Below the pieces are notes generated by a model. It did not search any database. It saw only the letters and a list, made by a program, of their open reading frames with translations, and was not told the DNA's origin. A stretch of 64,000 nt of DNA from an uncultured Desulfovibrio sp. (GTDB lineage Bacteria; Desulfobacterota; Desulfovibrionia; Desulfovibrionales; Desulfovibrionaceae), in assembly GCA_944327285.1 (NCBI GenBank), contig CALVHG010000002.1:1-64000 (forward strand). The letters are read 5' to 3'. The translations under genes were made by a program, and so were the position numbers. Positions 34,761-43,621 of the stretch are shown here, piece by piece (the stretch's first letter is position 1; each line of letters begins with the position of its first letter).

Positions 34761-35951
34761 ATGCAGATTTCCGAACGCCTGCGCAGCATCAAGCCGTCGT
34801 TGACGCTCAGCGTCAACAGCCGTGCCCTGGAGCTGAAGTCGCAGGGAGTTGCCGTTACCAGTCTGGCCGTGGGGGAACCGGATTTCCCTACTCCGAAGCA
34901 TATCTGCGAGGCCGCCAAGGCCGCCATTGACGATAATTTCTGCCGCTATACGGCCGTTCCCGGCATTCCCGAACTGCGCGCGGCGGCCGGCGCGTACTTT
35001 GAGCGCGTTTACGGCGTCCCCGTGCCCGGCGAATCCATTGTCATTGGCGCGGGTGGCAAGCATTGTCTGTATAATTTTATGCAGGCAACCATTAATCCCG
35101 GTGACGAAGTTCTCATTCCGGCGCCCTACTGGCTGAGCTATCCCGACATGGTCATGCTGGCCGGGGGCGTGCCTGTGCCGGTGGCCGCTTCGGCGGAACA
35201 GCATTTCAAGGTGACGCCGGCCATGCTGGATGCGCATTGCGGCCCCCGTACCCGCCTGCTGATTCTCAATTCCCCCAGCAATCCCACGGGGGCTGTGTAT
35301 ACCCGCGAAGAGTTCGACGCTATCATGGACTGGGCCATGAAGCGCGGTATTTTCGTGTTGTCCGACGAAATTTATGATCAGCTGGTGTTTGCCCCCGCGG
35401 TCATGAGCAGCGCCATTTCCTGGTTCGCCCGGTATCCCGAACAGGTGGCCGTGCTGAACGGATTGTCCAAGAGCTTTGCCATGACCGGCTGGCGCGTAGG
35501 TTTTCTGGCGGCGCATCCCGAACTCATCAAAAAGATTTCTTCCATGCAGGGGCACAGCACGTCCAACATCTGCTCCATTGCGCAGAAGGCCGCGCTGGCG
35601 GCGCTGACGGGCCCCATGGATTGTTTGGACGAAATGCGGGCCGCCTTCCAGCGGCGGCGCGATATGGCCATGGATATCATCGCGTCGTGGCCCTGGGCTG
35701 TCTGCCCTCGTCCTGACGGCGCTTTTTATCTTTTTGTTGATGTGCATCGCTGCTATGGCGGCTCGGTGGCAAATTCCACGGAATTGTGCACGCGCTTGCT
35801 GGATGAGGCGCATGTGGCGCTGGTGCCGGGCGCGGCCTTTGGCGATGATCGGTGCATCCGCTTTTCTTATGCCGTGGCGGACGACGTGCTGCGCGACGCG
35901 CTGGAGCGCGTGGGCGCGGTGCTGAAGACGCTTGCGGCGGAAGCGCGATAG
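34761..35951 (+). CDS. Aspartate/aromatic aminotransferase, class I
   Basis: A PLP-dependent aminotransferase of fold type I, subgroup I-gamma, most likely aspartate aminotransferase. The 396 residues include SLAVGEPDFPTPKHI, YTAVPGIPELR, NSPSNPTGAVYTREE, SDEIYDQLVF and NGLSKSFAMTGWRVGFL, with the Schiff-base Lys in LSKSFAMTGWR. The C-terminal arginine motif IRFSYA is also present. AAGGAG lies 8 nt before ATG 34761. Substrate range cannot be fixed from sequence. Its TAG stop is the first codon of a repeat A. Confidence 0.9.
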   Translation: MQISERLRSIKPSLTLSVNSRALELKSQGVAVTSLAVGEPDFPTPKHICEAAKAAIDDNFCRYTAVPGIPELRAAAGAYFERVYGVPVPGESIVIGAGGKHCLYNFMQATINPGDEVLIPAPYWLSYPDMVMLAGGVPVPVAASAEQHFKVTPAMLDAHCGPRTRLLILNSPSNPTGAVYTREEFDAIMDWAMKRGIFVLSDEIYDQLVFAPAVMSSAISWFARYPEQVAVLNGLSKSFAMTGWRVGFLAAHPELIKKISSMQGHSTSNICSIAQKAALAALTGPMDCLDEMRAAFQRRRDMAMDIIASWPWAVCPRPDGAFYLFVDVHRCYGGSVANSTELCTRLLDEAHVALVPGAAFGDDRCIRFSYAVADDVLRDALERVGAVLKTLAAEAR

Positions 35952-36094
35952 CGTTTTGCCTTTGAGGAAGGCAAAACGCGAGGCGGCTGCACAGCGCCGC
36001 CCGACCCAAAGCGTGCGGAAAAACCGCGTTTTTTCCGTGAAACGACAGGCCGTATGGTTTGAAATGCAAAGCATTTCAAACTGAAAATGTTCTA
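35949..36094 (-). repeat. Repeat A, full copy
   Basis: TAGCGTTTTGCCTTTGAGG to CTGAAAATGTTCTA. TAG is the aminotransferase stop. Confidence 0.9.
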
Positions 36095-36151
36095 GTCTGT
36101 CTGGAGACGGAGCGGTTGCGCCCTGCGCGCAGCCGCTCCTGCGTGCCCCTG

Positions 36152-37348
36152 ATGGGGAAAAGCAAACAACCGGGAGCAATCTTGCTGCGAAGAGTTTTGG
36201 CGGGAGTCGGTCTTGCCCTGGGGATGCTTGTCAGTCCCTGCGGCGTGTCAGCGGCTGTTTCGGTCGGATCGGCCGGGAATGTCGCGTCTCCTCCAACGGC
36301 CGGAGAGCCGGGTAAAGCCCCCGGCATAAATGAAAGCTCCTCTTCCCTGGGGCTGGACAATGCCCTGGGAGAACCCCGCGTCTCGCGGCGCATGACAAAA
36401 ATTTACGGCGGCCCCGTGACTATTACGCCGCCGACTATCACCATGCCTGTGGTGCAGACGCCGCAGGTCAGCGCGCCGCGCGTCCCCTCGCCCGCCGCCC
36501 CGCAGATCGCGGAACCGGTGCCCGGCACAACCGGCAGAATTGCCGCCGTGGCGGCAGCCAGAGAATGGCGACAGCTGGAGCCTGGGCTGGAATACGGCGA
36601 GTTCCCCTTTATTGCCACCCCTTACGAAGCGCCTACCGGCGAGGCTCGTCCTCCGCGGGCAACGCTGCGCGTTGTGCGTATTGATCCCGCTCAGTTTGAA
36701 TTTGTTCTCTGCGCGGCCTCGGATGGCGGCGTTCCCCTGCCGCTTGGGCGCTGGGCAGACCATGAGCATCTGGTGGCGGCCATTAACGCCAGCATGTATC
36801 TGCCGGATGGGCGCACAAGCACCGGCTATCTTCGCGAAGGCGACCATGTGAACAATGCCCGCCACGGCGGGCGACTCGGAGCGTATTTTCTGGCCGGGCC
36901 CGACGCCCTGGCGCGGGCGGCGGGAGCCCCGCCAGCGCTCGTGCTGGACGGTACGCGCATCAAGATGGATGTCTTCGAGCGGCATTACCGGCTGGTTGCT
37001 CAGAATTTCCGTATGATCGGCGAGGATCGGCGTATCGTCTGGGCTTCGGACAGCCGCCCGGTTGCTGTCGCCGCCGTGGCGCAGACTGGCGACGGGCGCA
37101 TCCTTTTTCTGCACTGCCGCCAACCCGTGGAACCCTATGTGCTGGCGCAGCGCCTGCTGAATTTGCCGCTGGATGTGCGCACCGTCATGTACGTGGAGGG
37201 CGGAGCGCAGGCCGGTCTGCTGCTGCGTTCCGGGGGAATGCTGATGGAGCTTTATGGCCGCAGCGCCGCCGCTATTTTGCTGGGCGATCCCCCCGCGCCG
37301 TCCCTGCCCAATGTGCTGGGTATTCGTCGGCGGGCCGCGACAAGATAG
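36152..37348 (+). CDS. Secreted phosphodiester glycosidase (NAGPA/DUF2233) family protein
   Basis: The 398-residue protein starts with a Sec-type signal (LLRRVLAGVGLALGMLVSPCGVSA). A Pro/Val-rich linker follows to about residue 150. The phosphodiester glycosidase domain then has LRVVRIDPAQFEFVLC, HLVAAINASMYLPDGRTSTGYLREGDHVNN, VMYVEGGAQAGLLL and LPNVLGIRRR. Family members uncover GlcNAc-1-phosphodiesters or act on cell-wall polymers. I start at ATG 36152; the open frame continues upstream into repeat A and that part is an artefact. Confidence 0.82.
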   Translation: MGKSKQPGAILLRRVLAGVGLALGMLVSPCGVSAAVSVGSAGNVASPPTAGEPGKAPGINESSSSLGLDNALGEPRVSRRMTKIYGGPVTITPPTITMPVVQTPQVSAPRVPSPAAPQIAEPVPGTTGRIAAVAAAREWRQLEPGLEYGEFPFIATPYEAPTGEARPPRATLRVVRIDPAQFEFVLCAASDGGVPLPLGRWADHEHLVAAINASMYLPDGRTSTGYLREGDHVNNARHGGRLGAYFLAGPDALARAAGAPPALVLDGTRIKMDVFERHYRLVAQNFRMIGEDRRIVWASDSRPVAVAAVAQTGDGRILFLHCRQPVEPYVLAQRLLNLPLDVRTVMYVEGGAQAGLLLRSGGMLMELYGRSAAAILLGDPPAPSLPNVLGIRRRAATR

Positions 37349-37371
37349 CGGGAAAAATGATCGGAGCCCCC

Positions 37372-37399
37372 TTGACTTATTGCACAGGATTCCTAATTC
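37372..37399 (+). promoter_or_regulatory. Candidate promoter of the oxygen-defence operon
   Basis: TTGACT (37372-37377), a 16-bp spacer and TAATTC (37394-37399). The leader of about 145 nt contains an inverted repeat with one mismatch, GGACCGGAAA / TTTCTGGTCC (37406-37436), a possible regulator site. Confidence 0.5.
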
Positions 37400-37547
37400 T
37401 GGGCAGGACCGGAAAGTTCCTGGATTTTTCTGGTCCGAGGACGGAAAACTCCCTCCTCCAAAACGCCCTTTTGGGCTCATTAAGACTGACAGCCGCACTG
37501 TGCGGCATGACGGCAATGCCTGCCGATAAACAAAGAGAGGTATTCTC

Positions 37548-37928
37548 ATGGCCGAAAAGCTCGATATCTTCAAATGCATGAAGTGCGGTAACGTGGTGGA
37601 AGTCCTGCACGGCGGTTGCGACAGCATGACCTGCTGTGGCGAAGCCATGAAGCACATGAAGGAAGGCGCGACCGACGGCGCGCTGGAAAAGCACGTGCCC
37701 GTCATTGAAAAGATTGACGGCGGCTATAAGGTGACGGTGGGCAGCGTTGCCCATCCCATGACCGAGGAACACTACATTCCGTGGATCGAGCTCATTGCCG
37801 ACGGCCAGAGCCTGATGGCCTTCCTTAAGCCCGGCGATAAGCCTGAAGCCGTGTTCAAGACGGATGCCGCCAAGGTGACGGCCCGCGAATACTGCAATCT
37901 GCACGGCGTGTGGAAGGCCGAAAACTAG
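37548..37928 (+). CDS. dfx: Desulfoferrodoxin (superoxide reductase, 2Fe type)
   Basis: This enzyme reduces superoxide to hydrogen peroxide in the cytoplasm. The 126-residue protein has the N-terminal desulforedoxin FeS4 centre (Cys10, Cys13, Cys29, Cys30) and the catalytic Fe site ligands His49, His69, His75, Cys116 and His119, with Lys48 next to the site. These positions match the canonical desulfoferrodoxin numbering. AAAGAGAGG precedes the ATG. It heads the dfx-rub-roo group; electrons come from rubredoxin, encoded next. Confidence 0.97.
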   Translation: MAEKLDIFKCMKCGNVVEVLHGGCDSMTCCGEAMKHMKEGATDGALEKHVPVIEKIDGGYKVTVGSVAHPMTEEHYIPWIELIADGQSLMAFLKPGDKPEAVFKTDAAKVTAREYCNLHGVWKAEN

Positions 37929-38060
37929 CGGGCTTCTTCCCCTTTTCGCGGGGAGTCCGGCCGGCAGGTCTGGCATCAGGAAGAAAAATTCTGTATATAT
38001 ACCGGCAGCGGTTTGTCGCTGCCCTGAAAAAATGACAGTTTCACCCCCAAGGAGTGACAC

Positions 38061-38198
38061 ATGGAAAAGTACGTATGCGGCGTGTGCGGTTATGAATATG
38101 ATCCTGCGGAACATGACAACGTGCCCTTTGATCAGCTGCCTGACGACTGGACCTGCCCTGTCTGTGGCGTAGGCAAGGATCAGTTCTCTGCCGCCTAG
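38061..38198 (+). CDS. rub: Rubredoxin (45 residues, short-loop type)
   Basis: A one-iron electron carrier. The 45-residue protein has the four Cys ligands in CGVCG (Cys6, Cys9) and CPVCG (Cys32, Cys35). Usual rubredoxins have 52-54 residues; this one lacks a loop between the Cys pairs, as does the 45-residue rubredoxin of D. desulfuricans ATCC 27774, which it closely resembles from memory. It passes electrons to superoxide reductase and to Roo. AAGGAGTG lies just before the ATG. Confidence 0.96.
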   Translation: MEKYVCGVCGYEYDPAEHDNVPFDQLPDDWTCPVCGVGKDQFSAA

Positions 38199-38279
38199 GG
38201 ATTTTCCCGCATCCTTTTTTCTGCCCTGCCGATGACTTCTTTCATTGGCGGGGCAGACCATTTTTTCATGGAGACTTCA

Positions 38280-39485
38280 ATGCAGTCTGTTGAACTCAAA
38301 AAAGATATCTACTGGGTGGGGTGCGTCGATTACGACCATCGCGATTTCCACGGCTACTCCACCTCGCCCGAAGGCACCACCTATAATGCCTATGTGATCA
38401 AGGACGAAAAGAACGTTCTTTTCGACACGGTTTCTCCGGGCTGCGTCGGGACGCTGCTGTGCCGTCTGGCCAAGATCATGGACCCTGAGAGCATTGATTA
38501 CCTGGTGATCAACCACCTTGAGCTGGACCATGCCGGTTCGCTGGCCGAAGTGGTCGAGCGCTGCAAGCCTGAAAAGATTTTCTGCTCCACGCTGGGGCTC
38601 AAGTCCATGCAGGGCTACTTCCCCCAGTGCAAGGACTGGCCCGTGCAGGCCGTGAAGAGCGGCGACAGCATCTCCATCGGCAAGCGCACCATCGTCTTCC
38701 AGGAAACCCGCATGCTGCACTGGCCCGACAGCATGGTGTCCTACATCCCCGAAGACAAGCTGCTGATCAGCCAGGATGCCTTCGGTCAGAACATCGCGGG
38801 CAGCTGCCGCTTTGTGGACGAGCATGATCCCGCCGATTTCGAGTTCCGCGTGCGCGAATATTACAATAACATCGTGCTGCCCTACTCGCCGCAGGTGCTG
38901 GCTGCTCTGCCCATTGTGGAATCGTTGGATATCGACATGATCGCCCCCGATCATGGTCTGATTCATCGCGGCAAGGATTCCGTGAAGCGCATTGTGGACC
39001 TGTATCGTGAAATGGCCGAACAGAAGCCCCGTAAGCGCGCGCTGATTTTCTACGACACCATGTGGCATTCCACCGAAAAGATGGCCTATGCCGCCTGCTC
39101 CGGTCTGGAAGAACTGGGTATTCCTACCCGCATCATGTCTGTGAAGCAGAACCATCACAGCACCATCATGACCGAACTGGGACAGTGCGGCGCGGTGCTG
39201 GCCGGTTCGCCCACGCATAACAACGGCATTCTGCCGCTGGTCGCCGCGCAGCTGACCTACATCAAGGGCCTGCGTCCGAAGAATCGCGTGGCGGGCGCCT
39301 TTGGTTCCTTCGGCTGGTCCGGCGAAAGCGCCAAGTGCATTCAGAGCACCTTTGAGGAAATGGGCTGGGAACTGCCCGCCGCTCCTGTGCGCTGCTGCTG
39401 GCGTCCCGGTCACGACGGCCTGAAGGCCGCGCATGATCTTGGCCGCGCCGTGGGCGAGGCTCTGCTGAAGAAGATCGAAGGCTAG
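38280..39485 (+). CDS. roo: Rubredoxin:oxygen oxidoreductase (flavodiiron protein)
   Basis: Roo reduces O2 (or NO) to water using rubredoxin electrons. The 401-residue protein has an N-terminal beta-lactamase-like diiron domain with NHLELDHAGS (H-x-E-x-D-H), HWPDSMVSYIP, SQDAFGQ and DHGLIHRG. A C-terminal flavodoxin domain has ALIFYDTMWHSTEKMAYA and GSPTHNNGILP binding FMN, and GAFGSFGWSGE. GGAG lies 6 nt before ATG 38280. The length equals the family standard. The TAG stop is the first codon of a repeat A. Confidence 0.97.
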   Translation: MQSVELKKDIYWVGCVDYDHRDFHGYSTSPEGTTYNAYVIKDEKNVLFDTVSPGCVGTLLCRLAKIMDPESIDYLVINHLELDHAGSLAEVVERCKPEKIFCSTLGLKSMQGYFPQCKDWPVQAVKSGDSISIGKRTIVFQETRMLHWPDSMVSYIPEDKLLISQDAFGQNIAGSCRFVDEHDPADFEFRVREYYNNIVLPYSPQVLAALPIVESLDIDMIAPDHGLIHRGKDSVKRIVDLYREMAEQKPRKRALIFYDTMWHSTEKMAYAACSGLEELGIPTRIMSVKQNHHSTIMTELGQCGAVLAGSPTHNNGILPLVAAQLTYIKGLRPKNRVAGAFGSFGWSGESAKCIQSTFEEMGWELPAAPVRCCWRPGHDGLKAAHDLGRAVGEALLKKIEG

Positions 39486-39630
39486 AGCGTTTCACCTTTG
39501 AAAAAGGTGCAACGCGAGGCGGCGGCACAGCGCCGCCCGGCCCAAATTGAGCGGAAAAACTGCGCTTTTCCCGCGAAACGACAGGCCGTATGGTTTGAAA
39601 TGCGAAGCGTTTCAAACTGAAAATGCTCTG
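39483..39630 (-). repeat. Repeat A, full copy after roo
   Basis: TAGAGCGTTTCACCTTTG to CTGAAAATGCTCTGG. TAG is the roo stop. Confidence 0.92.
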
Positions 39631-39680
39631 GTCTGTCTGATTTCCGGGGAAGGCCCCCGGCGTTCCCCCGGAAGAGAAAA

Positions 39681-39722
39681 AGAGGAGATATGGAGACGAA
39701 AGTTTCCATATCTCTTCTTTTT
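39681..39722 (+). terminator. Terminator of the dfx-rub-roo operon
   Basis: AGAGGAGATATGGAGAC pairs imperfectly with GTTTCCATATCTCTTCT around GAAA, followed by TTTTT. It lies beyond the repeat A, so the A would be transcribed as part of the 3' UTR. Confidence 0.75.
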
Positions 39723-39792
39723 CATTCGCTGCGATGTCCGAAAATTTTACAGAATCAGACTTTGCTCCGGAAAACGCGCAGGCAGGCGCGCG

Positions 39793-40695
39793 TTACCGGC
39801 GACGTAGGACATCTCTTCGCGGCGGCGCGCCGAACATTCTTTTATATTCCCGGTTAAATTGAGACGGGCTTTCATAACCGACGGCAAGCCCCGCGCTGGC
39901 GGCATCGGCGTCTTCCATGAGCATAAGCCGCTGCGCTTCATACAGGCGCAGGCGCTTATGGTACTGCAAGGGAGTGAGCGAGGTTACTTCCTTAAAATAT
40001 TTATGAAAAGTGGAGGTCCCCATGTTGACTCTGCGGGCCAGCTCGCTGACGTGCAGAGGCTCTTTGTAGTTGTCCCGCAACCAGGTGACGGCCCGGCTAA
40101 TCTGATTGCCATGTGTCCCCGTCGTATGGATGTTTCTGAGAGCGTTCCCCAGGGGGCCGACAAGGAAGCGAAAATGGAGTTCATGGATGATTCCGGGCGC
40201 AAGAAACGCAATTTCTTCCGGGGAGTCCAGCAGGCTGGTCAGACGTAGAAAGGCGTTCAGGATGTCGAAGGTGACGGGAGCGACAGCCGCGCCTTTGTGC
40301 GTTTCTCCTCTGACGTCTGGAACAGGAGGCAGCTCGCTGGCCAGACGCGCAATGATGTGCGCGTCCAGATTAAGAGAAACGGCAAGAAAAGGGGAGTCCG
40401 GCTTTGCTCCGGAGACAAAAAAAGAACTGGGCATATCTATACCAATAATCAGACATTGATTTTCGCCATAGATATATTCGTTACTTCCGATAATCGATTT
40501 TTTCCTGCCTTGAACGACGATGCCTATGGACGGCCTGTAAAAGCAGTTTTCCACATATTCGTCGGACTCGCGACGAGACAGAAAGAATCCGTCTATAGCT
40601 GTGGAATATTTTCCCGGCTTTGTTATCCGTTTAAGCAGCATTCGCTTCAATGTGTCGTTCGTCTTTCGAATCGTCGCATTTTCACAGACAATCAT
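39793..40695 (-). CDS. AraC-family transcriptional regulator
   Basis: The 300-residue protein has an AraC N-terminal cupin-like domain of the type found with alcohol/aldehyde-related regulators (YRPSIGIVVQGRKKSIIGSNEYIYGENQCLIIGIDMPSSF). A C-terminal double helix-turn-helix follows, with LHVSELARRVNMGTSTFHKYFKEVT, PLQYHKRLRLYEAQRLM and VGYESPSQFNREYKRMFG. It is divergent from the hydrolase-SDR pair, its likely target. ATG 40695 has AAAGAGACAA upstream. Confidence 0.88.
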   Translation of the reverse strand: MIVCENATIRKTNDTLKRMLLKRITKPGKYSTAIDGFFLSRRESDEYVENCFYRPSIGIVVQGRKKSIIGSNEYIYGENQCLIIGIDMPSSFFVSGAKPDSPFLAVSLNLDAHIIARLASELPPVPDVRGETHKGAAVAPVTFDILNAFLRLTSLLDSPEEIAFLAPGIIHELHFRFLVGPLGNALRNIHTTGTHGNQISRAVTWLRDNYKEPLHVSELARRVNMGTSTFHKYFKEVTSLTPLQYHKRLRLYEAQRLMLMEDADAASAGLAVGYESPSQFNREYKRMFGAPPRRDVLRRR

Positions 40696-40844
40696 ATTTG
40701 TCTCTTTTCTCTGTTGAAATACGGTGAAGCTGAGCCATATATGGCGCTGGCATCGTTTGCTCAGGCAAGCGTCGCTGATTTCCTGTCGCACAGTCTGAAT
40801 ATAAAAATTTTTGCGCAGACGGCCGTCGCAGTATTTCTTTTCAT

Positions 40845-40989
40845 AGAATATTTTTAGTTTGAAACGCGGTGCGTTTCAAACCATACGGCCTGTCGTTTCG
40901 CGGAAAAAACGCGCTTTCCGCTCGCTTCTGGCCGAGCGGCGCTATGCTGTTGTCTCGCGTTTAACCTTTTTCAAAGGTAAAACGTTCTA
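40845..40989 (+). repeat. Repeat A, full copy in araC/hydrolase gap
   Basis: AGAATATTTTTAGTTTG to AGGTAAAACGTTCTA. One of two copies in the 750-bp divergent intergenic region. The 200 bp between the copies are AT-richer, with no supportable gene. Confidence 0.88.
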
Positions 40990-41190
40990 AAAAATTTCCT
41001 GCTTCGGCAATAGATTGTATGTAACTCATTAGTATTTTTTGATATGTTATGTTTTGCTTTGTCTGCGAAGAGAATCAGGCAAGCATACAAGAGAATCATG
41101 TCTGTGCAAAGATAAACGGATACGCATATCTTAAGTCGGTGAGAACCGGAACGCGTCTGTCATGCGGGAAGTTCTTCCGCTTCCGACTTT

Positions 41191-41338
41191 TAGAGCATTT
41201 TCAGTTTGAAATGCTGTACGTTTCAAACCATACGGCCTGTCGTTTCGTGGAAAAAACACGGTTTTTCCGCTCACTTTTGGCCGGGCGGCGCTGTGCTGCC
41301 GCCTTGCGTTTCACCTTCTCAAAGTTGAAGCCATCTAG
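41191..41338 (+). repeat. Repeat A, full copy in araC/hydrolase gap
   Basis: TAGAGCATTTTCAGTTTG to GTTGAAGCCATCTA. It is followed at 41345-41371 by an A-end-like fragment CTTTTTAAAGGCAAAGCGCT. Confidence 0.9.
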
Positions 41339-41392
41339 AGTCTCTGCCTTTTTAAAGGCAAAGCGCTTTAAAGTTGCAATAATGATGCTGGC

Positions 41393-41412
41393 AGTTGAAA
41401 ATTTTTTCAACT
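41393..41412. promoter_or_regulatory. Palindrome before the hydrolase gene
   Basis: AGTTGAAAA and TTTTCAACT form a perfect 9-bp inverted repeat around TT, 34 bp before the hydrolase start. It could be an operator, or a remnant of repeat A ends, which also contain GTTGAAA. Confidence 0.35.
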
Positions 41413-41446
41413 TCAGCGCGAATGGTAAAAAACACGAGAGGACGCC

Positions 41447-42553
41447 ATGAAGAAAAGATTGAGTCTGCTGTTCCTGTCTTTTGCCTGTCTGGTTGCGGCG
41501 CTGTTAATCATGCCTGCTGTGACCGGCATTCAGGCTGCTGCCGCTCAGGAGGTGACCATGAAGCGCGTCACCTTCCCCAACAAGGACATTACGCTGGTTG
41601 GCAATATATTTTTGCCGAAAGATTTTGACAGCGCCAGAAAATATCCCGCCATTATCTGCGTGCATCCCGCAGGCAGCGTCAAGGAGCAGACCGCGGGATT
41701 ATACGCACGAAAACTGGCGGAAAAGGGTTTTATTTCCCTGGCGTTCGACGCCTCTTATGTGGGAGAAAGCGGCGGCGAACCCAGATATACGGAAGATCCT
41801 TTTGCGCGCATGGAAGATATCCACTGTGCCGTGGACTATCTGACGACGCTTTCCTATGTCGACGAACGACGGATAGGGGCTCTGGGACTGTGCGCAGGCG
41901 GAGGGTATGTCATGGGCGTGACGCCTACGGAAAGGCGCATCAGGGCGGCTGTGGGAATCAGCACTGCCGACATCGGCTCCACCAATCGGGACGGATGGAG
42001 CGGCGGAGCGTCCATTGAAGATCAGATAAAGAAACTGGAAGCCGTAGCCGAACAGAGAACGAAAGAAGCCCGCGGGGCAGCGCATCTGCTCCACCCCATT
42101 GCACCGGATACTCTGGAAGGAGACTCTGCGGACGCTTTTAAAAATCCTGCTCTCCGTAATCTTGCGCGCGGGAAAAGCGCTGGAGAAACGTTTCCGGCTT
42201 CATTTATTGAAGCGCACGACTACTATTGCACTCCCCGCGGCCGACATCCCCGTGCTGTCAACAGAATGCTTTTCATCAGCGGCGATAAAAAAATGCTATT
42301 TTCTGCTGTCAATGTTACAACAAAACTTTTTACTCAGCCCGCATTGTTCATAGTCGGAAGCAGGGCTGATTCGCGTCGTCACAGCCAGGCCATATATGAC
42401 GCCATCCCTGGAAAAAATAAGGAAATGTATGTTGTAGACGGCGCCTCGCATGTCGATCTGTACGATATTCCAGAATATGTTGATGAAGCCGTCAACAAGA
42501 CAGCGGATTTTTATGCCAGGGCTTTTTCCCTCTCCGGCCTACCTTTGCGATAA
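41447..42553 (+). CDS. Secreted alpha/beta hydrolase (dienelactone hydrolase-like)
   Basis: The 368-residue protein has a signal peptide (MKKRLSLLFLSFACLVAALL, cleavage after AAAA). The alpha/beta-hydrolase fold follows: YPAIICVHPAGSVKEQ, GFISLAFDASYVGESGG, and the nucleophile elbow GLCAGGGYVMG with Cys as likely nucleophile, as in dienelactone hydrolases. The catalytic His lies in VDGASHVDLYD. The substrate is unknown. ATG 41447 follows GAGAGGACGCC. It shares direction and a 35-bp gap with the SDR gene. Confidence 0.8.
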   Translation: MKKRLSLLFLSFACLVAALLIMPAVTGIQAAAAQEVTMKRVTFPNKDITLVGNIFLPKDFDSARKYPAIICVHPAGSVKEQTAGLYARKLAEKGFISLAFDASYVGESGGEPRYTEDPFARMEDIHCAVDYLTTLSYVDERRIGALGLCAGGGYVMGVTPTERRIRAAVGISTADIGSTNRDGWSGGASIEDQIKKLEAVAEQRTKEARGAAHLLHPIAPDTLEGDSADAFKNPALRNLARGKSAGETFPASFIEAHDYYCTPRGRHPRAVNRMLFISGDKKMLFSAVNVTTKLFTQPALFIVGSRADSRRHSQAIYDAIPGKNKEMYVVDGASHVDLYDIPEYVDEAVNKTADFYARAFSLSGLPLR

Positions 42554-42588
42554 GGGGCGCGTCAGGGCTTTAAAGCGAGGAAAGTAGT

Positions 42589-43419
42589 ATGAAGGATGTG
42601 CTGATGTTGACCGGCGCGGGGCAGATAGGCATGGCCATCGCCCGCAGAATGGGCTATGGAAAAAAAATTGTGATTGGCGACAGGAAAATGGAAAATGCTC
42701 TTGCCGTAAGCGCCATTCTGAATGCGGCGGGTTTCGATGCAGCAGCTGTGGAGACGGATATTTCCTCTCGGCAGTCCATTCTTGCCCTGATTGGCGAAGC
42801 GCAGAAACATGGCGACATCTCCATGTTCGTTAATGCCGCCGGAGTGTCTCCCAGCCAGGCCTCTGTGGAAGCCATTCTGAAGGTCGACTTATACGGTACG
42901 GCCGTGCTGCTCGAAGAGGTGGGAAAGGTCATTAGGGAAGGCGGAACTGGCCTCACCATTTCAAGCCAGTCTGGCCATAGAATGGCCGCTCTCAGCGTCG
43001 AAGCTGACGAACAACTTGCCATGACGCCCGCGGAAGAACTGCTGAACCTAGATCTTCTGCGGCCTGAAAATATACGGGATTCCCTGCACGCTTATCAGAT
43101 GGCCAAACGCTGCAATGTAAAAAGAGTTATGGCCGAGGCCGTCCGCTGGGGCGCCAGAAAGGCCCGCATCAATTCCATTTCGCCCGGCATTGTCGTGACG
43201 CCTCTGGCCGTGGATGAATTTAACGGCCCACGCGGCGACTTTTATAAAAACATGTTTGCAAATTGTCCTGCGGGACGCCCCGGTACCGCGGATGAAGTCG
43301 CCAATGTTGCCGAGTTGCTCATGAGCGACAGAGGCGCCTTCATTACCGGCGCGGATTTTCTTGTCGACGGCGGCGCGACGGCATCGTATTTCTACGGGCC
43401 GTTAAAGCCCGCCGCGTAG
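42589..43419 (+). CDS. Short-chain dehydrogenase/reductase
   Basis: This 276-residue classical SDR has the Rossmann motif LTGAGQIGMAIA, which lacks the usual third Gly position of TGxxxGxG. It also has MFVNAAGVSPSQ (NAAG), ISSQSGH (catalytic Ser) and YQMAKR (Tyr and Lys). The C-terminal motif is ARINSISPGIVVTPLA, followed by FITGADFLVDGGAT. NAD(P)-dependent alcohol/carbonyl chemistry is expected. Together with the hydrolase and the AraC regulator it looks like a small substrate-induced module. GCGAGGAAAG precedes the ATG. Confidence 0.88.
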   Translation: MKDVLMLTGAGQIGMAIARRMGYGKKIVIGDRKMENALAVSAILNAAGFDAAAVETDISSRQSILALIGEAQKHGDISMFVNAAGVSPSQASVEAILKVDLYGTAVLLEEVGKVIREGGTGLTISSQSGHRMAALSVEADEQLAMTPAEELLNLDLLRPENIRDSLHAYQMAKRCNVKRVMAEAVRWGARKARINSISPGIVVTPLAVDEFNGPRGDFYKNMFANCPAGRPGTADEVANVAELLMSDRGAFITGADFLVDGGATASYFYGPLKPAA

Positions 43420-43477
43420 TATCTTTCTGGCTGGCGGCAGCTGCCCCCCGGTCGGCCATTTCCCCTTGTCGGCCTTT

Positions 43478-43620
43478 TAGGGCTTTTTCAGTTTGAAACG
43501 CTTTGTATTTCAACCATACGCCTGTCGTTTTGCAGGAAAAGCGCGGTTTTTCCGCCTGCTTCGAGCCGGACGGCGCTTTGTGCCGCCCGGCTCTGCCTTT
43601 TTCAATGACAAAGCGTTCTC
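43478..43620 (+). repeat. Repeat A, diverged copy
   Basis: TAGGGCTTTTTCAGTTTG, CGGTTTTTCCGCC, CGGCGCTTTGTGCCGCCCGG and a worn right end CAAAGCGTTCTC. It begins 58 bp after the SDR gene. Confidence 0.75.
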
Positions 43621-43621
43621 T

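Noticed and set aside
36059..36151. N-terminal extensions and short frames reading MK(C/R)(F/A)AFQT(I/E)... at many places
   Set aside because: These peptides are translations of repeat A in one frame and recur wherever the repeat occurs; they have no own start signals and should not be annotated as proteins.
41049..41450. Open frame of 133 codons between araC and the hydrolase gene
   Set aside because: Half of it is repeat A translated in the spurious frame; the rest has no ribosome-binding site or family resemblance.
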